Shown here in pieces: positions 61,928-64,000 of a DNA stretch of 64,000 bases. Location: positions 6,386,001-6,450,000 of the forward strand of contig OZ017797.1 in the NCBI GenBank assembly GCA_963969395.1. The letters are read 5' to 3'. Positions within the stretch are counted from its first letter, which is position 1; the number at the start of each line of letters is the position of its first letter. The notes below the pieces were generated by a model. The model saw nothing but the letters and a program-made list of their open reading frames with translations, was not told the origin of the DNA and did no database searches. The translations under genes were made by a program, and so were the position numbers. The stretch is from Pseudoscleropodium purum (lineage: Eukaryota; Streptophyta; Bryopsida; Hypnales; Brachytheciaceae).

Positions 61928-62699
61928 AAGGTCCTACTCAAATGTTGTTCCATGTAGCTTTTGCAAGGTAGATTACTTTATAGTAGTTATGCAAGCCTTC
62001 TACAAGTATGAGAAGAGGACTAGTATAAAGAAAGACATCCAAAATCCTCCTTCCCTTTTTCATAGAATAGAGATTGTTTTCATGAATTATAGTCTTCATC
62101 CAACATATCCCGCCTCCAAGAAATTGTCATGTTCATTTTGTGGAAGGATTATTCTATATAATCCCTTCTTAGCATATGAAATCTACGTAATTGGTGATTA
62201 TGGATATTTCATTGATTGATTACATAATTTATCCATTTCTAGATGGATGTTTGGTTTAGATAATCTCCTTGTTGTTGGGAATTTTGAAATTAAATAGGCA
62301 TTTTTTGTTGGGCTTTGCCCTCCTCATCAACCTATTTATTTTCATAATTCTCTCCACCTTGGTGATTGCCTTGTATGTAAAGACCTCCTATGGGGGTTTT
62401 CAAATTTTTATCCCAAATTTAGATGCCTTGTGAAAGTTTCTTTCTACATGTAATTTTTTCTAAAATATATATTTAGTGGCAACTAGGGAGGGAGATTTTC
62501 AATAATCATACCATAGACAAAGTATTTAATAAAGTATACAATGACAATGAGGCAAAAAGAGGCAGCCTCAAAAACTCCCCCTTTCCTTGCTACCAAAAAA
62601 TTTGGTCCATCTAATCATTTGGGGAAAAAATTAGCTCACCTCAATACCACTAATTTAGGTAGATAATCAAAAAACGTAAGTTGTTCGATCTTGGCCAAT

Positions 62700-63235
62700 C
62701 TTAGTCGTCCTTCTAATATATGGATATAGATATGAATACAAATATAGAATACAAAATATGGATACAAAATACAAAACAAAAATATAGGTGCAAATATAGA
62801 ATACAAACTATGGCTCCTTTTTTGTTTTTTAATGGTCACCATTCTTTCAAAAAAAATACAAAGTACGGAATATGGATATGGACATCACGCCAATATTTCA
62901 TAACGATTGCAAGAAAGAGTGCTACCTAAAAAACAAGTAAAGAAGGGGGAGGTTGCAATTAAATCAAAATGAACAAAATTAATCTGAAAACAATAATCTC
63001 TCATACAATGTACAACATACTGAAAAGAGGCAAACCTTCTTGTTCCTCCATTTCCTCCCCCCCCCCCCCACCTAAAAAATTGAGAGCCATTAATTTAAAA
63101 ATAAATTATGCCCCCCATATGGCATTGATCTTGAAAAACAACTATAAATATGATATGGATATGGTAGAGATATAGTAGAGATACAAATACAATATGGATA
63201 CGAGATACAAAATATAGGTAAGGGATATATCCCAT
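62700..63235. repeat. Degenerate ATGGATACAAA-type repeat with a C-run
   Basis: Irregular iterations of ATATGGATA/ACAAAATA words (62710-62900 and 63140-63235) flank a C-run at 63059-63069 and CATTGATCTTGAAAAA. This is the reverse-orientation counterpart of 30380-30660. Confidence 0.6.
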
Positions 63236-64000
63236 GTCAAATGCCACCCCCACCCTCACCTAAAAAGTACAAAGAGGTGAGATTGGTGGAGGGTACAATT
63301 TTTTTTAAATTTAATTTAAATTATTTTTTGAGCTTATTGGGAGATGAGAAAAATTCAATTTAATATATCTTTTTTTTTAGTCATTGTGACATGTTTTATC
63401 ACAATGACAATGAACTTGAAAGAGTCAATTATTGCCTAAAAGTCCTTCCTTAAGTCTCTCACACACAATGTGCTCAAAACAATTAGCAACTAGGGGAACC
63501 GATCCATTTCCAACCAATTAAGCAATTACAGACAGATGGAGTGCAAATTTCACGAGTGAAATTTTTTTCCCTTATATAGAAATAGAGTTCAAAAGGGTTA
63601 CAAATTTTTTCAGAATTTTTTAACTCAAAATATAATTATTATGAATTTCTTAACCAAACTATACTATACGACTTATATTAGTCATATAGAGTTTTCTATT
63701 TCCAACTATAGGCTGGTTGCAAATCTCCCAAGGGCTGATTGCAATATTGAGAGCATGACAACTAATCATCCTACACCACAACTACTTTGGGAACCATACC
63801 ACAACTTCACAAAAATAGAACACACTGTAAGTTGGAAATGGGAGGTGATTAGAAATGGGTTGGCTCCTACTATACCTCAATAATATGGATGTTATGAGTG
63901 GCAGCAACTACCGGCATTAATGATATGGGTATAACTTATATCCCTTACTGTGACTGTGAACTGATTCAATTGCTGGCACCTGGGCACCATATATAATGCA

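Noticed and set aside
61989..62219. 76-codon frame with two Cys near CSFCGR
   Set aside because: A single CxxC without partner residues, no splice signals and no neighbouring coding support.

Overview
The window looks like nuclear DNA of a land plant. It is AT-rich, its genes contain introns, and long stretches carry no gene. It holds a plant-type METTL14/MTB gene whose motif is DPPW, plant-style BTB/POZ proteins, G-box/ABRE promoter motifs, and plant-type MITEs with hAT or CACTA termini. A small RIIa (Dpy-30-like) docking-domain gene is compatible with a lineage that keeps flagellated sperm (fern, cycad, Ginkgo, bryophyte or lycophyte), but this is only suggestive. I cannot name the species.

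Layout. 0-9 kb: AT-rich DNA with exon-like islands, then a decayed transposon-type coding region (about 4.3-8.7 kb), then a 224-bp hAT MITE with a perfect 8-bp target duplication. 12.5-16.5 kb: a six-exon METTL14-like gene on the minus strand (594 aa), with a 121-bp direct repeat upstream of its start. 18.7-55.6 kb: a segmental-duplication cluster built from two single-copy-like genes. One is a short BTB/POZ gene on the minus strand, with one intact copy, two lesioned copies and two C-terminal relics. The other is a plus-strand two-exon gene for a roughly 520-aa protein with two membrane segments, a divergent AP2/ERF-like block and a glutamine-rich tail; it has two intact copies and one broken copy. 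A non-coding block of about 450 bp (called R here) recurs five times between them. 56.7-57.9 kb: the two-exon RIIa-domain gene. 58-64 kb: G-boxes, a microsatellite and several non-autonomous transposons.

The strongest candidate for something undescribed is the membrane/AP2-like/Q-rich family, co-duplicated with BTB genes. Its layout suggests a membrane-tethered transcription regulator next to a possible CUL3-type adaptor; this is an inference. A second notable result is a pair of elements bounded by TTAA with CCCC-type termini. The paralogous duplicate provides an apparent empty target site, which suggests piggyBac-like TTAA-specific insertion.

No rRNA, tRNA or CRISPR array was seen. All repeat boundaries were read by eye and are approximate unless a terminal repeat is quoted.
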